A stretch of 44,108 nt of DNA from Ciceribacter sp. T2.26MG-112.2 (GCF_900492205.1 NZ_UEYQ01000026.1:1-44108), one strand, 5' to 3'. Positions 1 to 8,818 are shown, numbered from the stretch's first letter. Made by a program: numbers and translations. Notes: generated by a model from the letters alone, not told the origin.

Positions 1-345
1 CCCGTTTTCGGCCCCGCCCAGGGCATGCACGGCGCCACCTTCGTGGTCGACGCCGCCTTCTTCACCCGCGACCTCGACGAGGACGGGCTGGCGGTCGACA
101 TCGGCGCCGCCACCAACGTGCTCGGCGAGGTGCTGAAGCCGCTGAATTACCAGAATCTCGACGAACTCCCGGCATTTTCCGGCAAGATCACCACGACGGA
201 GGTGATCGCGAAACACATCTTCGACGCACTTGCGCGCGCGGTCGCCGACAGGAAGCTCGGACCGGGCAGCCACCGCATCTGCCGGCTGAAGGTGACGCTG
301 CACGAGTCCCATGCTGCCCGCGGCTGGTACGAGGCCGATCTTTGA
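1..345 (+). CDS. 6-pyruvoyl-tetrahydropterin synthase/QueD-like protein, C-terminal part (5' truncated by window)
   Basis: The reading frame is open from base 1, so the gene starts outside the window; an internal ATG at 25 is not the likely start. The visible 114 residues match the PTPS/QueD fold family (known members act on dihydroneopterin triphosphate). The order is a strand after an HG motif, an acidic stretch LDEDGLAVDIG, the helix segment LNYQNLDELPAF, then TTTEVIAKHIFDAL, and a last strand VTLHESHAARGWYEADL. The usual HGHNY zinc motif reads HGATF here, so one zinc-binding histidine is replaced, and the usual WET-type end motif is HESHAA. It therefore belongs to a divergent subfamily. 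Its stop codon overlaps the start of the downstream glycosyltransferase, so the two are translationally coupled. I infer a specialised pterin-related or other small-molecule pathway, not queuosine synthesis. The family call is fairly sure; the reaction is unknown. Confidence 0.75.
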   Translation, partial: PVFGPAQGMHGATFVVDAAFFTRDLDEDGLAVDIGAATNVLGEVLKPLNYQNLDELPAFSGKITTTEVIAKHIFDALARAVADRKLGPGSHRICRLKVTLHESHAARGWYEADL

Positions 346-1385
346 GCCAGAGCATCACCTTCGCCTATCCCGGCGATCTTTCCCTGAACACCGGCGGCTA
401 TGCCTATGACCGGCGAGTGATCGCCGGCCTCCTGGAAAGCGGCTGGTCTGTCCAGCGACTGTCGCTGGGCGAGGGCTTTCCCGCCCCGTCCCCCGAGATG
501 AAGCGGGAAGCCGAGCGAAGGCTGTCGGCTCTGCCGGACGGTGGGCTCGTCATCATCGACGGCCTTGCCTTTGGCGTACTGGACGAATGGGCCGAGCGCG
601 AGACCCGCCGGCTCCGCATCGTCGCGCTCGTACATCATCCGCTGGCGCTCGAGACCGGCCTCGACAGCACGCAGCAGAGCCGTTTCCACGACTGCGAGCG
701 TCACGCACTGTCGTTTGCCAGGCACGTCGTCGTCACCTCGCCGATGACCGCGCGCACTTTGGTAGCCGACTACGGCATACGTTCGCACCAGATCACGGTC
801 GCCATTCCGGGCACGGATCCCGCGTCCATCGCCACCGGCAACGGTGACCCGCCGCACATCATTTCCATCGGTACACTGACGCCGCGCAAGGGCCACGACG
901 TCCTCGTATCGGCGCTGAAGGCGATGGAGCACCTGCCCTGGCGGGCAACCATCATCGGCAGCCAGACACTCAATCCGGAGACGGCCACGCTTCTGCGCCG
1001 GCAGGTCGAAGCACTCGGACTTGCCGATCGGATCTCGCTTGCCGGCGAATGCGACGATACGCGCGCCCTTCTGGCCGGCGCCGACATCTTCGCGCTGGCC
1101 AGCCGCTTCGAGGGTTATGGCATGGTCTTCGCGGAAGCCCTGTCGCAGGGACTGCCGATCATCGCCTGCCGGACGGGGGCCATTCCCGAGGTCGTTCCGG
1201 AGGACGCGGGACTGCTGGTGCCTGTCGATGACGTCGGCGCCTTCGCCCAAGCGCTCCACAGCCTTCTCACGGACAAGACGCTGCGGCGCGCGAAGGCCGA
1301 GGCAGCCAGGCGTGCCGGCGCACAACTGCCGGGCTGGACGACGACCGTCGACATCATCTCGACCGCATTGAGGGCCAATCCATGA
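342..1385 (+). CDS. Glycosyltransferase family 4 (GT-B fold)
   Basis: This 347-residue protein should transfer a sugar from an activated donor in the cytoplasm. The C-terminal half has the usual GT4 donor-site features: SIGTLTPRKGHDVLVSALK near residue 175, an ADIFALASRFEGYGMVFAEAL block (the E-x7-E motif lies here) near residue 250, and GAIPEVVPEDAGLLVPVDD after it. The N-terminal acceptor domain begins ITFAYPGDLSLNTGGYAYD, typical of GT4 loops, and contains VALVHHPLALE. The start is a TTG at 342 whose last bases overlap the TGA stop of the pterin-synthase-like gene. The methyltransferase start overlaps its stop (ATGA at 1382-1385). This tight coupling implies that all three act on one product, possibly a glycosylated and methylated pterin-like compound. 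That product is inference. Confidence 0.85.
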   Translation: MSQSITFAYPGDLSLNTGGYAYDRRVIAGLLESGWSVQRLSLGEGFPAPSPEMKREAERRLSALPDGGLVIIDGLAFGVLDEWAERETRRLRIVALVHHPLALETGLDSTQQSRFHDCERHALSFARHVVVTSPMTARTLVADYGIRSHQITVAIPGTDPASIATGNGDPPHIISIGTLTPRKGHDVLVSALKAMEHLPWRATIIGSQTLNPETATLLRRQVEALGLADRISLAGECDDTRALLAGADIFALASRFEGYGMVFAEALSQGLPIIACRTGAIPEVVPEDAGLLVPVDDVGAFAQALHSLLTDKTLRRAKAEAARRAGAQLPGWTTTVDIISTALRANP

Positions 1386-2182
1386 CCGGTTTCGACAAGG
1401 ACTGGCTGGCCCTTCGCGAGCCCGCCGATCTTGCCGCACGTCATGACGGGCTGGTGGACGACCTCGCTCGCCATCTCGCAGGCATGGAAAACGCGCGGGT
1501 TCTCGACATCGGCTGCGGCACCGGCTCGACCTGGCGGAGCCTCGGTGATCGTCTGCCAGCCAAGGTGGGCTGGACGTTGCTGGACCATGACGCCGAACTG
1601 CTGGAAGAAGCGGAGCGGCGGATCGGCCAGAACGGCAAGGTCGCGTTCCGTCGGCACGACCTCAACGACATCGACGGCCTGCCGCTTCAGGGCATTGAGG
1701 TGGTCACGGCATCAGCGCTGTTCGATCTGTGTTCGGAGCGCTTCTGCGAAGCTGTCGCCGACCGGCTCGCATCCGCTCGCATCGGCCTCTATGCGGCGCT
1801 GAACTATGACGGGATCATGGAATGGTCCCTTCCCCACCCGCTCGACAGACAGATGGTGGACCTGTTCAACAGGCATCAGCGCACCGACAAGGGGTTCGGC
1901 CCGGCGCTGGGCCCCGATGCCACGGCCTGTCTCGCCAGCCTGTTTGCGGCACGCGGATACAATGTCAGGATCGGGAACAGTCCCTGGCGGATGGATGCCG
2001 GGTCGACCGCCCTGCACGTCGAACTGCTGAACGGCCTGCGCCGTCCGCTTCTGGAAATCTCCGAGCTTTCGGAGGAAACCGTCGCCGGCTGGCTGGAATA
2101 CCGGCTTTTGGCCATCGGCCAGCCGGGCAGCTCATGCCGGGTCGGCCACACGGACATCATCGCCCTGCCGGTCTGGCTCTGA
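1382..2182 (+). CDS. Class I SAM-dependent methyltransferase
   Basis: A 266-residue Rossmann-fold methyltransferase. Motif I is VLDIGCGTGSTW near residues 40-50, followed by WTLLDHDAELLEEA (the acidic residue that would bind the SAM ribose) and RRHDLNDI before the core strand EVVTASALFDL. The second half (LNYDGIMEWSLPHPLD and on) is specific to a subfamily and probably shapes the substrate pocket. The start overlaps the glycosyltransferase stop as ATGA. No further gene follows in this direction, so it ends the operon. The substrate is unknown; from context it is the product of the two preceding enzymes. Confidence 0.85.
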   Translation: MTGFDKDWLALREPADLAARHDGLVDDLARHLAGMENARVLDIGCGTGSTWRSLGDRLPAKVGWTLLDHDAELLEEAERRIGQNGKVAFRRHDLNDIDGLPLQGIEVVTASALFDLCSERFCEAVADRLASARIGLYAALNYDGIMEWSLPHPLDRQMVDLFNRHQRTDKGFGPALGPDATACLASLFAARGYNVRIGNSPWRMDAGSTALHVELLNGLRRPLLEISELSEETVAGWLEYRLLAIGQPGSSCRVGHTDIIALPVWL

Positions 2183-2207
2183 TCCCCAAAAACTGGAGGA
2201 GGATCAG
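2179..2207 (+). terminator. Possible stem-loop at the end of the pterin-like/GT4/methyltransferase operon
   Basis: CTGATCC at 2179-2185 pairs perfectly with GGATCAG at 2201-2207 across a 15-base loop, and the stem includes the methyltransferase stop codon. No T-run follows, so this is at best a weak or factor-dependent terminator. The rest of 2208-2384, between convergent genes, shows nothing else I recognise. Confidence 0.3.
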
Positions 2208-2384
2208 GGTGAGGTCGGCTTGGAATCATTGGGGAACGTGTTGCGCCGTGTTCGGTGCTCACATGGGAAGAAACGCCATCGTACTTCGGAAAGTCATCTC
2301 AGATCTTGGCCACCATTGAGAGACATCCACAATTCTTGGCGCCCTGTACGCCACGAACGACGAACCCGATGACGATGACGAGAA

Positions 2385-3560
2385 TCATGGCATACTGTTT
2401 CTCGTCAGCGCCCGGCGTGCCACCTCGATCCAGTACTCCACACCGATGGTGAGCGCCTCGTCATTGAAGTCGTAGTTGGGGTTGTGCAAGTTGCGCCCGC
2501 CCTCGGCGCTGCCGTTCCCCATCCAGATATAAGCGCCGGGCTTCTTCTGCAGCATGAAGGAGAAATCCTCCGCCCCCATGCTCGCCGGCATGTCCTGGCG
2601 AATGGCGTCCTCGCCGGCCACGGCTTCGGATGCAGCACGGGCGATATCGGTTTCCGCCGGTGTGTTGATGGTGGCCGGGTAACGCCGCTGATAGTCGAAT
2701 TCCACCCGCGCTCCGAAGGTTTCGGCAACCAGCCTCGCCCGGTGCCCCATCTCGGCCTCGAGCCGGTCGCGGACGTCGGGCGACAGGGAACGCGCGGTCC
2801 CCCTGATCAGCACGCTTTCGGGGATAATATTCCAGGTGTCGCCGGCGTGGATCTGCGTGATGCTGATCACCCCTGCGTCAGCCGGGCTCAATGTGCGGCT
2901 GACGATCGCCTGCCAGGCTGTGTTGATCTGCCCGGCCACCAGGATCGGATCGATGCCCTGATGCGGCATGCCGGCGTGGGATCCCTTGCCGATGATCTTC
3001 AGCTCGAAATTATCCTGCGCCGCCATCATGGCGCCGCTGTGGAGGGCGAACTGCCCGACAGGCAAGCCCGGCCAGTTGTGCATGCCGAATACGCAGTCGA
3101 CCGGGAACCGATCGAACAGGCCGTCCTCCACCATGACCCGGGCGCCGCCTTCGTTTTCCTCGGCCGGCTGAAAGATGAAGACCACGGTGCCGCGGCTCGG
3201 CGGATCGGCGGCCATATGGCACGCCGCACCCAAAAGCATCGCGGTGTGGCCGTCATGGCCGCAAGCGTGCATCTTGCCGGGCGTCGTCGACGCATAGGGC
3301 ACGCCTGTCGTCTCGGTTATGTCGAGGGCGTCCATATCGGCCCGCAGGCCGACCGACGGTCCATCGCCATTGCGCAGCACGGCAACGACGCCGGTTCTGC
3401 CGATGCCTTCATGGACCTCAAGACCGGCGGCCCGCAACTCGCGTGCGACAAAGGCCGCGGTGCGGTGTTCCTCGAAGGCCGTTTCCGGATGGGCATGCAG
3501 GTCGTGACGCCATTCGATCAGGCGCGGTTCGAGCGCCCTGACACTATCGGAAACCTTCAT
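2385..3560 (-). CDS. M20 family amidohydrolase (hippurate hydrolase/IAA-amino acid hydrolase type)
   Basis: A 391-residue dimetal hydrolase that should cleave an amide bond of an N-acyl amino acid or similar compound in the cytoplasm. Family markers are clear: RHDLHAHPETAFEE near the N terminus, the metal site KMHACGHDGHTAML around residues 97-108, PAEENEGGA near 135, FGMHNWPGLP, and the C-terminal metal residue in SMGAEDFSFML. Length fits the family (about 380-400). The start ATG at 3560 lies 2 bases after the coxG-like stop, with GGGAG upstream. It is the last gene of the minus-strand operon, so I infer that the pathway ends in, or includes, hydrolysis of an amide. The exact substrate cannot be read from the sequence. 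Confidence 0.88.
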   Translation of the reverse strand: MKVSDSVRALEPRLIEWRHDLHAHPETAFEEHRTAAFVARELRAAGLEVHEGIGRTGVVAVLRNGDGPSVGLRADMDALDITETTGVPYASTTPGKMHACGHDGHTAMLLGAACHMAADPPSRGTVVFIFQPAEENEGGARVMVEDGLFDRFPVDCVFGMHNWPGLPVGQFALHSGAMMAAQDNFELKIIGKGSHAGMPHQGIDPILVAGQINTAWQAIVSRTLSPADAGVISITQIHAGDTWNIIPESVLIRGTARSLSPDVRDRLEAEMGHRARLVAETFGARVEFDYQRRYPATINTPAETDIARAASEAVAGEDAIRQDMPASMGAEDFSFMLQKKPGAYIWMGNGSAEGGRNLHNPNYDFNDEALTIGVEYWIEVARRALTRNSMP

Positions 3561-3562
3561 CG

Positions 3563-4168
3563 TTATGCTCCCAACAACAATGTGCCAGCCACGCCCAGCG
3601 CCGTTCCGACGAGCAGCCAGGCAACCCGGTCTATCAGCGCAATATGCCCGCCGCCGGCATAGGATCCCCCCGGCACAGCGGCGCCAGGCGCGCCCTCGCC
3701 CCGCTGCGGCACCTCGGAAAGACCTTTCCCCCCGGTGACGACGCTGGAAAAGGCCAAGAAGAAATCGTCGGCGTTCTTCTTGGCAACGCTCTGGATCAGC
3801 CGCCCGCCGACGCTTGCGAGTTTGCCGCCGATATCGACATCGGCGACATAGGCCAGCCGCGTGCCCTCGCCTTCTGGCGTCAGGCGGATCCTGGCCGAAC
3901 CCTTGGCAAAGCCCGCCGGGCCGCCCTGCCCCCGCCCCGACAACGTGTAGCCGTGCGGCGGATCGAGATCGCTCAATTCCACCTTGCCCTTGAAGGTGGC
4001 GGAAACCGGGCCCACCCTCACGACCACAGAGGCCGTGAATTCGCTGTCACCGGTCCGCAGCATTTCGGTGCAGCCGGGAATGCTGCGCCTTAGGCTCTCC
4101 GGGTCGTTGAGCCCTGCCCAGACCTTGTCGATGGCCGCTGGGATCACATGTTCGCCAACAAATTCCAT
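3563..4168 (-). CDS. CoxG-like SRPBCC protein with C-terminal membrane anchor
   Basis: A 201-residue protein. Residues 1-145 are a CoxG-type SRPBCC (START-like) domain: MEFVGEHVIPAAIDKVW at the start, SLRRSIPGCTEM, and a FKGKVELSDLDPP strand. The last 20 or so residues (VAWLLVGTALGVAGTLLLG) form one hydrophobic helix, so the protein should be membrane-tethered with the domain in the cytoplasm. CoxG of CO dehydrogenase systems is thought to recruit the enzyme to the membrane. The same role for the hydroxylase encoded upstream is a reasonable inference. It sits between the dehydrogenase (23-base gap) and the M20 gene. Confidence 0.85.
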   Translation of the reverse strand: MEFVGEHVIPAAIDKVWAGLNDPESLRRSIPGCTEMLRTGDSEFTASVVVRVGPVSATFKGKVELSDLDPPHGYTLSGRGQGGPAGFAKGSARIRLTPEGEGTRLAYVADVDIGGKLASVGGRLIQSVAKKNADDFFLAFSSVVTGGKGLSEVPQRGEGAPGAAVPGGSYAGGGHIALIDRVAWLLVGTALGVAGTLLLGA

Positions 4169-4191
4169 TGCCGTCTTCCCTGTTGCGCGAT

Positions 4192-5073
4192 CTAGTTTCC
4201 GTAGACCCTGAAGATCGCCTGGGTTCCTTCTTCGCCAAATCCGCCCGCCGCCAGCTTTTCATAGAGCTGCTTGGCCAGCGCCAGCGCCGGCAGATCGAGC
4301 TTCATGCGCTCGGCTTCGGCAATGGCAATCGACATGTCCTTGATGAAGTGGTGGACATAGAAACCCGGCGCATAGTCGCCGTTGAGCATCTTCGGGCCGA
4401 GATTGTTGAGCAGGAAGCTCGACGCCGCCCCGGTGCCGATCGACGACAGGACCTGTTTCGCGTCAAGCCCGGAGGCCTTGGCGTAGGCAAGGCTTTCGCT
4501 GACGGCGAGCATGGTTGCCGCAATGGCGATCTGGTTGCACATCTTGGTGTGCTGCCCGGCGCCCGGCCCACCCTGACGCACAATGTTTTCGCCCATCAGC
4601 TGGAATAACGGCAACACGGCGGTGAAGGCCTCTTCAGTACCGCCGACCATGATCGAAAGCTTGGCCGCCCTTGCACCGACGTCGCCGCCGGAAACAGGCG
4701 CGTCGAGCACAGAGACCCCTTTTGCCGCTGCCCTGGCAGCGATCTCGCCCGCAAGGGTCGGGCTCGATGTCGTCATGTCGATAAGGACCGTCCCGGCCTT
4801 TGCCCGCTCCACGAGGCCGCCTGCGCCGAGATAGGTTTCCTCGACATCCTTCGGATAGCCGACGATCGTGATCACAACGTCACACGCGGTGGCAACGTCT
4901 CCCGCAGTATCGTGCCAGATGGCACCCCTGGCGACCAGTTCGTCCGCCTTGCTCCGGGTCCGGTTGTAGACATGCAATTCATGGCCGCCGTCGAGGATAT
5001 GGCCGGCCATGCTGCGCCCCATGATCCCCAGCCCGATGAAGCCGACCTTTTTCCTGCCGTTCGTAACGCTCAT
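4192..5073 (-). CDS. NAD(P)-dependent beta-hydroxyacid dehydrogenase (3-hydroxyisobutyrate dehydrogenase/tartronate semialdehyde reductase family)
   Basis: This 293-residue cytosolic enzyme should oxidise a beta-hydroxyacid or reduce the matching semialdehyde. The N-terminal Rossmann site is GFIGLGIMGRSMAGHIL (residues 11-27) followed by VYNRTRSKA. Arg38 in YNRTR suggests NADP(H) preference, but that is only a hint. The substrate-binding motif DAPVSGGDVGA lies at 124-134. The catalytic lysine is Lys177 in GAGQHTKMCNQ. The start ATG at 5073 overlaps the TGA stop of the hydroxylase large-subunit gene, so the two are co-translated. In context it would process the hydroxylated or ring-opened product. 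Confidence 0.88.
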   Translation of the reverse strand: MSVTNGRKKVGFIGLGIMGRSMAGHILDGGHELHVYNRTRSKADELVARGAIWHDTAGDVATACDVVITIVGYPKDVEETYLGAGGLVERAKAGTVLIDMTTSSPTLAGEIAARAAAKGVSVLDAPVSGGDVGARAAKLSIMVGGTEEAFTAVLPLFQLMGENIVRQGGPGAGQHTKMCNQIAIAATMLAVSESLAYAKASGLDAKQVLSSIGTGAASSFLLNNLGPKMLNGDYAPGFYVHHFIKDMSIAIAEAERMKLDLPALALAKQLYEKLAAGGFGEEGTQAIFRVYGN

Positions 5074-7460
5074 GTCAGTTCCTGTCCTTCGTGCAGGGCC
5101 GTTCCGCTGCGCTCACGCAGCAACGACCGCAGATATTGCGGAGAAAGCGGCTGGCGATCCGCCACCACGCCAAAGGGCGCCAACGCATCATTGACGGCGT
5201 TGGTCACAGCGCCGATCGCTCCCATCACGCCGCCCTCGGCCATGCCCTTGATGCCGGCAGGCGTGCGCTTGTTCGGCGTGTGATGGTGCAGGATCTCGAA
5301 ATTCGGCAGTTCGCAGGCCGTCGCCACCAGATAGTCGGCAAAGGTCGCGGACAGATTCTGCCCGTTCTCGTCGTAGACGACCTCCTCCAGCAGCGCGCCG
5401 CTCAGACCCATGGCGATCGCACCCTGCTGCTGGCCGCGCACCACGATCGGATTGATCACGGTGCCGCAATCCTCCGAGACCACGTATCGGGCGATGCTGA
5501 GCGCACCGGTGGCGATATCGACCTCGACTTCGCAGGCATGGGACGAGTTGGAATAGGTCATCGGCGGCGGATCATAGGTCAGCGAGAAATCGAGCCCCGG
5601 CGCCACCCCCTCGGGCAGGTTCGTCGGATCGAGATAGGCCGTGCGAGCGATATCGGCGAGCGACAGGCCCGTCCCGTTCCATTCGCCGTTGATAAGTCGC
5701 TCCACCTGCCCGTCGAGCAGACGAATCTCCTGCGCGGAGTTCAGGCCGAGCTTGTGGGCGGCGATCCGCAGCACCTGTTCGCGCGCCTTCTGCGCGCAGA
5801 GATACAGCGAGCCGCCACCCGCCGTACCTCCGCGCGCGCCACGGCTTCCCATGCCATAAGGAGCCACATCGGTATTGCCGATCTGAATCCTGACATTGGA
5901 CGGGTCCACCCCTAGACCCTCAGCCACGGCCTGAGACATAGCCGTCTCATAGCCCTGTCCCGTCGCGCCGAGCCCGACGGAAGCATTGACCACTCCGCTC
6001 GGCTCGATCCGCACCCATGCCGCCTCGTGCCCCGAGCCGGGAATGCCGGTCGACTTGTAGAAGGCCGATCCATAGGTCGTGGATTCGACCACGGTGCAAA
6101 GTCCGAGGCCGATATACCGCCCTTCGGCGCGCAAAGCCTGCTGGCGTTTGCGAAAGGCCTCATAGTCAATCGCTTCGACCACGCTTTCGAGCGTCTCGGC
6201 CGGCGTGATGTCCTCCAGCACTTCGCCGGTCGCCATCCGATAGGGCAGATCGCCCTCGCGCAGCATGTTGGTCCGCCGGACCGCCAGCGGATCAAGGCCC
6301 AACTGGCGGGCGATGGCGTCGATTGTCCCGTCCATCACCCAGCTGGTAATCGCCATCGGCGCCCGCATCGGCCCGTTGCCGCATTTGTTGGTGAGCGCGA
6401 TCTTCACCTCGAACGCATAGTCCTCGATCCGGTAGGGACCTGTCAGGATCATGGCGACGACGCGCGACATGTAGTTGGCCGGATAGAAGCAATAGGCGCC
6501 GAAATCCTCGGCGATCTCCAGCTCAAGTCCGAGGATCCGCCCGTCCGCGGCAACGGCAGCGCGGGTGCGGCACAGGTTCTCCCGCGCGTGACTTGCCGCC
6601 ATCAGGTTTTCCGTGCGGTCCTCGCGCCAGCGCACCGGGCGATTGAGCTGGCGCGCGAGCGCGGCAACGCTCAGTTCCTCGCGGTAAAGCGCGATCTTCT
6701 GGCCGAAGCCACCGCCCACGTCGGGCGACATGACCGTGACCTGACTCTCCGAAAGCCCGAGCCGCGCGGCCAGCTGACTTCTTAGGGGATGCGGCACCTG
6801 GTTGCCGATATGGAAGGTCAGGTGTTCGCGTCCTGCGTCCCAGACAGCGGCGCAGCCGCGCGTCTCCATCGGTACATGGGTCTGGCGATGCTGATAGAAG
6901 GACGCCTCGACTATCGCATGGGCTTCGCCACGGCGCTGAGTGACGTTTCCGGCAGAGAATGTCTGGTGAGAAACCAGGTTGGAGGGCAACGTCTCGTCGA
7001 CAAGTGTTGCACCCGGCGCAAAGGCGCCCTCCAACGACGCGATCGCCGGCAGCACCTCGTACTCGACCTCGACCAGTTCTGCCGCATCCTCGGCGATGTA
7101 GCGGTCGCGTGCCACGACGACTGCCACCGGGTCGCCGTGAAACCGCACCTTGTCGATCGGCAGTGTCGCTATCTCAGTCGGGTGAAGCCCTTCGATCGGC
7201 GGCGCCAGGCGCAGGCGATTGGTCCATTTGTCGAGGTCTTCGCCGGTAAAGACGCCGGTCACGCCGGGCAATTCCCGCGCCGCATCCGCCGAAATACCCA
7301 GGATTCGGGCATGGGCATGCGGCGACCTCACGAAACTGACATGCAGCGCGCCCGGCACGACAATGTCGTCCAGATAGCGCCCTTGCCCGGTGACGAGACG
7401 CTTGTCCTCCTTTCGCGCCAACGGCTTGCCGATGTAGTGGAAGTTACGAGTCTCGCTCAC
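5070..7460 (-). CDS. Xanthine dehydrogenase-family molybdopterin-binding large subunit (CoxL-like, atypical active-site loop)
   Basis: A 796-residue Moco subunit of a molybdenum hydroxylase, which inserts water-derived oxygen into a substrate C-H bond. The frame is open upstream to 7640, but the start is GTG at 7460: its GTGA overlaps the stop of the 2Fe-2S subunit and the protein then begins [20 protein letters not shown], as in relatives. Moco contacts include VGGGFGQK at 248-255. The conserved catalytic glutamate is in KGMAEGGVMGAIG (about Glu742). The loop that reads AYRCSFR in CO dehydrogenase and usually YRGAGR in other members reads GPMRAPMA here (363-370). The CO dehydrogenase copper cysteine therefore corresponds to Ala367, and this is not a CO dehydrogenase. 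The substrate is unknown; the loop change suggests an unusual one. Confidence 0.9.
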   Translation of the reverse strand: MSETRNFHYIGKPLARKEDKRLVTGQGRYLDDIVVPGALHVSFVRSPHAHARILGISADAARELPGVTGVFTGEDLDKWTNRLRLAPPIEGLHPTEIATLPIDKVRFHGDPVAVVVARDRYIAEDAAELVEVEYEVLPAIASLEGAFAPGATLVDETLPSNLVSHQTFSAGNVTQRRGEAHAIVEASFYQHRQTHVPMETRGCAAVWDAGREHLTFHIGNQVPHPLRSQLAARLGLSESQVTVMSPDVGGGFGQKIALYREELSVAALARQLNRPVRWREDRTENLMAASHARENLCRTRAAVAADGRILGLELEIAEDFGAYCFYPANYMSRVVAMILTGPYRIEDYAFEVKIALTNKCGNGPMRAPMAITSWVMDGTIDAIARQLGLDPLAVRRTNMLREGDLPYRMATGEVLEDITPAETLESVVEAIDYEAFRKRQQALRAEGRYIGLGLCTVVESTTYGSAFYKSTGIPGSGHEAAWVRIEPSGVVNASVGLGATGQGYETAMSQAVAEGLGVDPSNVRIQIGNTDVAPYGMGSRGARGGTAGGGSLYLCAQKAREQVLRIAAHKLGLNSAQEIRLLDGQVERLINGEWNGTGLSLADIARTAYLDPTNLPEGVAPGLDFSLTYDPPPMTYSNSSHACEVEVDIATGALSIARYVVSEDCGTVINPIVVRGQQQGAIAMGLSGALLEEVVYDENGQNLSATFADYLVATACELPNFEILHHHTPNKRTPAGIKGMAEGGVMGAIGAVTNAVNDALAPFGVVADRQPLSPQYLRSLLRERSGTALHEGQELT

Positions 7461-7939
7461 GACCGGACCTCCCGCATCGCCGCCGCGGCCTTCATGACGG
7501 CGGCAACGATGTTCTGGTAGCCCGTGCAGCGGCAGAGATTGCCCGAAAGAACATCGCGGACCTCCTCCTCCGTTGGATCCGGCGTATCGCGCAAGAATGC
7601 CTCGAAGGTCATGACGATGCCCGGCGTGCAAAAGCCGCATTGAAGCCCGTGTTCCTCATGCATGGCCTGCTGCAGCAGGCTCAGGCCTATTCCGCCCACC
7701 GCCTCGATCGTCGTGATCTCGTGCCCCTCCATCTGGACGGCATAGGTCAGGCAGGCTCGCGCCGGCTGGTCGTCGATCAGGACCGTGCAGGCGCCGCAGA
7801 CCCCATGTTCGCAACCGACATGCGTTCCAGTCAGTCCGAGGTCCTCGCGCAGAACGTCGGCGAGCAGCTTGCGTGGTTCGACCATTGCCTCGCGGGTTTC
7901 GCCGTTTACGGTGAGAGATATCAATCGGGCGTCGCTCAT
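7457..7939 (-). CDS. (2Fe-2S)-binding small subunit of the molybdenum hydroxylase (CoxS-like)
   Basis: A 160-residue two-cluster iron-sulfur subunit that passes electrons from Moco to FAD. The plant-ferredoxin-type cluster is held by Cys43, Cys48, Cys51 and Cys63 ([12 protein letters not shown] and RACL). The second cluster uses Cys101, Cys104, Cys136 and Cys138 (QCGFCTPG and NLCRCTGY). All eight ligands are present and the length is standard. The start ATG overlaps the stop of the FAD subunit, and its own stop overlaps the GTG of the large subunit, so the three subunits are translationally coupled in the order M-S-L, as in classic cox operons. Confidence 0.95.
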   Translation of the reverse strand: MSDARLISLTVNGETREAMVEPRKLLADVLREDLGLTGTHVGCEHGVCGACTVLIDDQPARACLTYAVQMEGHEITTIEAVGGIGLSLLQQAMHEEHGLQCGFCTPGIVMTFEAFLRDTPDPTEEEVRDVLSGNLCRCTGYQNIVAAVMKAAAAMREVRS

Positions 7940-8814
7940 GCTGTCTCTCCACGTGCGCGGGTTAGCGCTGTCGCCAAGGCCTTCTCGACCAGGGACGCGG
8001 CCACGTCCCGGCGAAAGGCTGCGGGGATCGACGCGCTGTCCTCAGGCGAGATGGATTGCGCCGCGAAGTTGGAAACGCCGGCAATCCATTTTCCGCTTGG
8101 CATAGCCCCGACCTCGGCCACCGCCGACACATCGAGCCGCAACGGTACGGAACCGACGCCGCCAAACGCCATTTCCAGGGACGCCAGCCTGCCGTCGCTG
8201 TCCAGCAGCAGCGTCACCGCAACCGCGACGATGGCGAAATCGCCACGTCGACGGCTGAAAAGCTCGAAGGCCCAGCCCGAATTCGCCGGCAACTGCGGAA
8301 ACCGGACCGAGGTCACCATCTCGCCATACCCGACATCGACCGTCATTACGGACCGGAAGAAATCGACGGTATTGATCTCGCGTTGTCCGGAAAGCCCGCG
8401 CACCACGATCTTGGCTCCGCCCAGAACCGCGATCAGCGGCATTTGCGCAGCCGGATCCGCATGGACCAGGCTCCCCCCCAGCGTGCCGCGCTGGCGGATC
8501 GCGTAGTGCCCGATTGTCGCCGCCGCCGCCGCCAGCAGAGGATGTGCACGACGTACTTCCGGCGCTGTCGCCACCCGCTGATGCCGGGTCATCGCGCCGA
8601 TTTCCAGCGCGCCGTCGGACATTCTCACGAAGTCGAGTTCGACAAGGTCATTCAGGTCGATCAGATGCTCCGGCCGGGCGAGCCGCATGTTCAGCATCGG
8701 GCCGAGGCTCTGCCCGCCCGCGATCGGCTTGGCCCTGTCGCCATAGCGCGCGAGAAGGCCAAACGCCGCCTCCAGAGTTTGCGGTCGATGATAGTCGAAT
8801 GACGCCGGTTTCAT
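7936..8814 (-). CDS. FAD-binding medium subunit of the molybdenum hydroxylase (CoxM-like)
   Basis: A 292-residue flavoprotein subunit that receives electrons from the iron-sulfur subunit. Both FAD motifs are visible: AGGQSLGPMLNMRLARP near residue 32, and TIGHYAIRQRGTLGGSL with HADPAAQMPL near residue 100. A C-terminal CO-dehydrogenase-flavoprotein domain follows (residues about 175-285). The start ATG at 8814 lies 4 bases after the stop of the ABC ATPase gene, so transporter and hydroxylase genes form one transcript. That linkage implies that the imported compound is the hydroxylase substrate. Confidence 0.93.
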   Translation of the reverse strand: MKPASFDYHRPQTLEAAFGLLARYGDRAKPIAGGQSLGPMLNMRLARPEHLIDLNDLVELDFVRMSDGALEIGAMTRHQRVATAPEVRRAHPLLAAAAATIGHYAIRQRGTLGGSLVHADPAAQMPLIAVLGGAKIVVRGLSGQREINTVDFFRSVMTVDVGYGEMVTSVRFPQLPANSGWAFELFSRRRGDFAIVAVAVTLLLDSDGRLASLEMAFGGVGSVPLRLDVSAVAEVGAMPSGKWIAGVSNFAAQSISPEDSASIPAAFRRDVAASLVEKALATALTRARGETA

Positions 8815-8818
8815 CCTG

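Noticed and set aside
1..345. queD in a queuosine operon
   Set aside because: The zinc motif is altered and the neighbours are a glycosyltransferase and a methyltransferase, not queuosine genes.
147..1439. Long open frame on the minus strand (430 codons)
   Set aside because: It lies opposite the GT4 gene, has no recognisable domain and is rich in Arg, as expected for the shadow of a high-GC gene.
2484..3662. Long open frame on the plus strand opposite the M20 gene
   Set aside because: The M20 protein has all its metal motifs; the opposite frame has no family features.
5070..8814. Aerobic CO dehydrogenase (coxMSL)
   Set aside because: The order matches, but the copper-binding AYRCSFR loop is absent from the large subunit, so CO oxidation is not supported.
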